Below, in pieces: positions 62,108 through 64,000 of a stretch of DNA of 64,000 nucleotides. Origin of the DNA: Catellatospora tritici. Its GTDB lineage: Bacteria > Actinomycetota > Actinomycetes > Mycobacteriales > Micromonosporaceae. The notes under the pieces were generated by a model. That model ran no database searches, was not told the DNA's origin, and saw only the letters and a list, made by a program, of their open reading frames with translations. The stretch is taken from positions 434,001 to 498,000 of the forward strand of contig NZ_JAHRCY010000001.1 of NCBI RefSeq assembly GCF_019083965.1, given 5' to 3'. A program made the position numbers and the translations under genes. Position 1 is the first letter of the stretch. Every line of letters starts with the position of its first letter.

Positions 62108-62145
62108 CTCCGAGCGGAGAAACGTGCTCCGAGCGGAGAAACGTG
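62108..62145. repeat. Tandem 19-bp direct repeat
   Basis: CTCCGAGCGGAGAAACGTG occurs twice with no gap (62108-62126, 62127-62145). Each copy begins with a small palindrome CTCCG-AG-CGGAG, and the second copy runs into the hairpin at 62136-62183. Confidence 0.85.
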
Positions 62146-62183
62146 GATCGGGTGCCGCGAAGGCGACCCGGTCCACGTTTCTC
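62136..62183. terminator. Bidirectional hairpin between RND and CWB2 genes
   Basis: GAGAAACGTGGATCGGGT (62136-62153) pairs with ACCCGGTCCACGTTTCTC (62166-62183) with one G-T mismatch and a 12-base loop. It lies between convergent stops at 62048 and 62212 and probably ends both transcripts. Confidence 0.78.
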
Positions 62184-62211
62184 AGATCCCGAGCATGGGC
62201 GCGGGGTCGGC

Positions 62212-64000
62212 TCAGGACTTCGCGGCGCCCAGCGGGCCGCTGATCCGGCTGCCGACCGTGTCCAGGACTGTCTGCGGGAACGCGTCGGCACCGCCGAGCA
62301 CCCAGACCTCATTGATCCCGGCCGACGACGCGCCGAGCCAGTCGCCCAGTGGTGCGGGCAGGCCCGACGGGTCGATAGCCAGCACCGGCCGGGCCTGCGA
62401 CTGGCCGGCGGCGACGGCGAACGCGACCGGGTCGCCGCTGGAGACCAGGATCGGGCGCTGCGCGAAGCCGGCGTACCGGTCGAGCAGCAGCACCGCCGTG
62501 GCGGCGTCGTCGGCACCGCGCAGCTCTGTCGCCTTCAGCTTCGTGGGCTTGGCCGGCCAGGCGGCCAGCGCGTCGACCGCGGTGCCAACCGCGACCACCT
62601 TCGCGTCCGGGCCCAGCCGCGCCAGGAACGCCGCGGTCGGCTCGGGCATCTTCGTCCCGTCGGTCAGCAGCACCCTCGCCCCGTAGTACGAGCCGGTGTA
62701 GGCCACCCCGAGCGAGGTCGGGTCGGTCACCGAGATCAGCAGGACCTCGGACGCGTACTGCGGGTCGCCGGCGAACCCGGGGGACGCCGCGAGGGTGAAC
62801 CGGTCCGCCGCGGACACTCGGTCCACTTCGAAGCCGAGAGTCTTGAGCCGGTTGAGCACGGCATCGGAGATCGCCGACTGGTCGCCGACGACGTGGGCGA
62901 GCGGGCTGCCGCCCTCCTTCGGGTGGATCGCCCCGAAGACGCGCTTGATCTCAGCCTCGACCTTGGGGTCCAGGCTCGCGGCGCCGGTCAGCAGGAACGT
63001 CGAGCGCCCCCCGCCCGCCAACCACGCCGCGGTCAGCGCCAGCTCCGGCTTGTCCGCCGGGGCGAGCACCAGTTCGGCGGCGCGTTTGCACTCGCACGCG
63101 ATGTACGGCTCCCGCTGCGTCGCCCAGGCCGCCTGCGACGCCGCCAGCGCGGTGGCCACAGGGTCGCCGGTGGCCAGACGCGTCACCCGGTCGGTCACCC
63201 CGCCGAGGAAGGTGGGCACACCGGTGATCTCCGACAGCTTCGTCGCCGGATTCTCCTTGGCACCCTTGGCCACCTGGGCGGCGACCGACTCGACCCCGGA
63301 CGCGGTGGTGTAGGCGACGCTCTGGCCGTCGGGGGTCCAGACCAGGTGCGTGGGCGTGGCGGCGCCGAAGGTGATCTGTGTCGGCTTTGCCTTGTCCCTG
63401 GTCTCGATGACGTTGACCTGCCCGTTGGCGCCGACGAAGGCCACGTGGGCGCCGTCGGGCGCCAGCACGGGCTCGGTGCCGTCGGTCAGCTTCATGCCGA
63501 ACGGCTCGCGCTGGTTGAAGTCGATCACCCAGACCTCGCCGCCCTTGGCCCCCTTGTGCTGGAAGGCCAGGTCGGCGGCGTCGCTGTCGACCGCGCTGGC
63601 GCTGGCCCGCGAGTTCCCGGTCTCCGCGGTGTCCGGAGCGAGGTTGGTCGGGAGCTCGCGCTGGTGGTCGTACTGCAGGCCGCCGTTGCCCAGGACGGAG
63701 ACGAGGCGGTCTGTGCCGCCGGAGGTCTCGGTGAACGAGATCTCGACGCCCGCCGCGATCCAGGCCGGACGGCTGCGGCGCACCCCCGCCTTCGCCTTGG
63801 TCAGCTTCGTCAGACCCGTGCCGTCCGGCCGGGCCGAGGCGATGTCTCCGTCACCGTCGACGAAGGCCACCCGGCTGCCGTCGGGCGACCACGCCGCGTC
63901 GGTGACCTTCGTGGGAAAGACGACCGGCTTGCCGCCGATCTGGACCGTCTCGGTGCCGTTCGAGACCAGCAGCGCGCCCACCTTGTACGGCACGGCTCCC
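62212..64000 (-). CDS. Secreted TolB-like propeller plus cell-wall-binding repeat 2 protein (N-terminus cut by window edge)
   Basis: The frame is open to the window edge, giving at least 595 codons. A GTG at 63993 follows GGAGCC but probably is internal, since this type of protein needs a signal peptide that is not seen. Residues to about 290 carry PD40/TolB-type blades (DAAWSPDGSRVAFVDGDGDI, LAPDGAHVAFVGANGQVNVI, LVWTPDGQSVAYTTASG). The C-terminal half has three cell-wall-binding-repeat-2 units of ~90 residues, each with DRFTLA/DA..A and VLLTDG-type strands (ADRFTLAASPGFAGDPQYASEVLLIS; VVAVGTAVDALAAWP; INEVWVLGGADAFPQTVLDTV). It is likely attached to the wall. Confidence 0.85.
   Translation of the reverse strand, partial: GAVPYKVGALLVSNGTETVQIGGKPVVFPTKVTDAAWSPDGSRVAFVDGDGDIASARPDGTGLTKLTKAKAGVRRSRPAWIAAGVEISFTETSGGTDRLVSVLGNGGLQYDHQRELPTNLAPDTAETGNSRASASAVDSDAADLAFQHKGAKGGEVWVIDFNQREPFGMKLTDGTEPVLAPDGAHVAFVGANGQVNVIETRDKAKPTQITFGAATPTHLVWTPDGQSVAYTTASGVESVAAQVAKGAKENPATKLSEITGVPTFLGGVTDRVTRLATGDPVATALAASQAAWATQREPYIACECKRAAELVLAPADKPELALTAAWLAGGGRSTFLLTGAASLDPKVEAEIKRVFGAIHPKEGGSPLAHVVGDQSAISDAVLNRLKTLGFEVDRVSAADRFTLAASPGFAGDPQYASEVLLISVTDPTSLGVAYTGSYYGARVLLTDGTKMPEPTAAFLARLGPDAKVVAVGTAVDALAAWPAKPTKLKATELRGADDAATAVLLLDRYAGFAQRPILVSSGDPVAFAVAAGQSQARPVLAIDPSGLPAPLGDWLGASSAGINEVWVLGGADAFPQTVLDTVGSRISGPLGAAKS

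Noticed and set aside
58920..62516. Long open frame on the minus strand (1198 codons)
   Set aside because: Antisense of the RND pump; no domain features and Arg/Gln/Asp-rich composition.

Overview
This 64 kb window is high-GC chromosomal DNA of an actinomycete, most likely a member of the Micromonosporaceae (Catellatospora/Actinoplanes-like). That placement is inference. It rests on the codon bias, AGGAGG ribosome binding sites, GTG starts coupled to preceding stops, SCO7613-type, DUF6325, EACC1 and CvnD-type proteins, secreted chitinase and GH76 enzymes, and short GAAGGGCCCCTTC palindromic intergenic repeats that I recall from that family. I see no rRNA, tRNA, CRISPR array, insertion sequence or phage.

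Layout. 1-6.3 kb: a giant secreted RHS/YD-repeat protein (minus strand), cut by the window edge inside its variable C-terminal tip. 6.6-7.9 kb: divergent from it, an unusual single-chain protein joining an ECF sigma factor, an anti-sigma-type zinc finger, a membrane anchor and an extracellular CAP domain. 8-9.5 kb: secreted GH76 mannanase. 9.5-11.5 kb: operon of sugar epimerase, SnoaL-like protein and methyltransferase. 11.6-15.7 kb: beta-helix lipoprotein, small secreted protein, amidohydrolase, HAD phosphatase. 15.7-20.2 kb: arylsulfatase with a histone-like basic tail, ZIP transporter, HdeD protein and a formylglycine-generating enzyme (FGE), which probably matures the sulfatase. 20.3-31.1 kb: PIG-V-like glycosyltransferase, ATP-type phosphofructokinase, then an alpha-glucan cluster (GH63 glucosidase, debranching enzyme, GT4 glucan synthase, branching enzyme). 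31.3-34.2 kb: orphan CvnD-type GTPase and a TetR/MFS efflux pair with a triple operator. 34.4-38.1 kb: three membrane proteins. 38.2-43.1 kb: secreted alpha/beta hydrolase, FabG-type SDR, and a DDAH-ornithine aminotransferase operon. 43.6-51.9 kb: FHA protein, two SHOCT-domain proteins, a 1262-residue polytopic membrane protein, DUF6325 and a second HdeD protein. 52-56 kb: patatin, GH18 chitinase, orphan EACC1. 56.3-62 kb: two-component system divergent from an HAE1-type RND pump. 62.2-64 kb: secreted beta-propeller plus cell-wall-binding-repeat protein, cut by the edge.

Two intergenic palindrome families occur three times each (A: 9.5, 13.5 and 43.5 kb; B: 17.6, 38.2 and 56.2 kb). Several long perfect inverted repeats sit between genes. 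The strongest candidates for new biology are the sigma/zinc-finger/CAP fusion, the histone-tailed sulfatase with its nearby FGE, the FHA protein with a possible PIN/NYN-like N-terminus, and the two repeat families.
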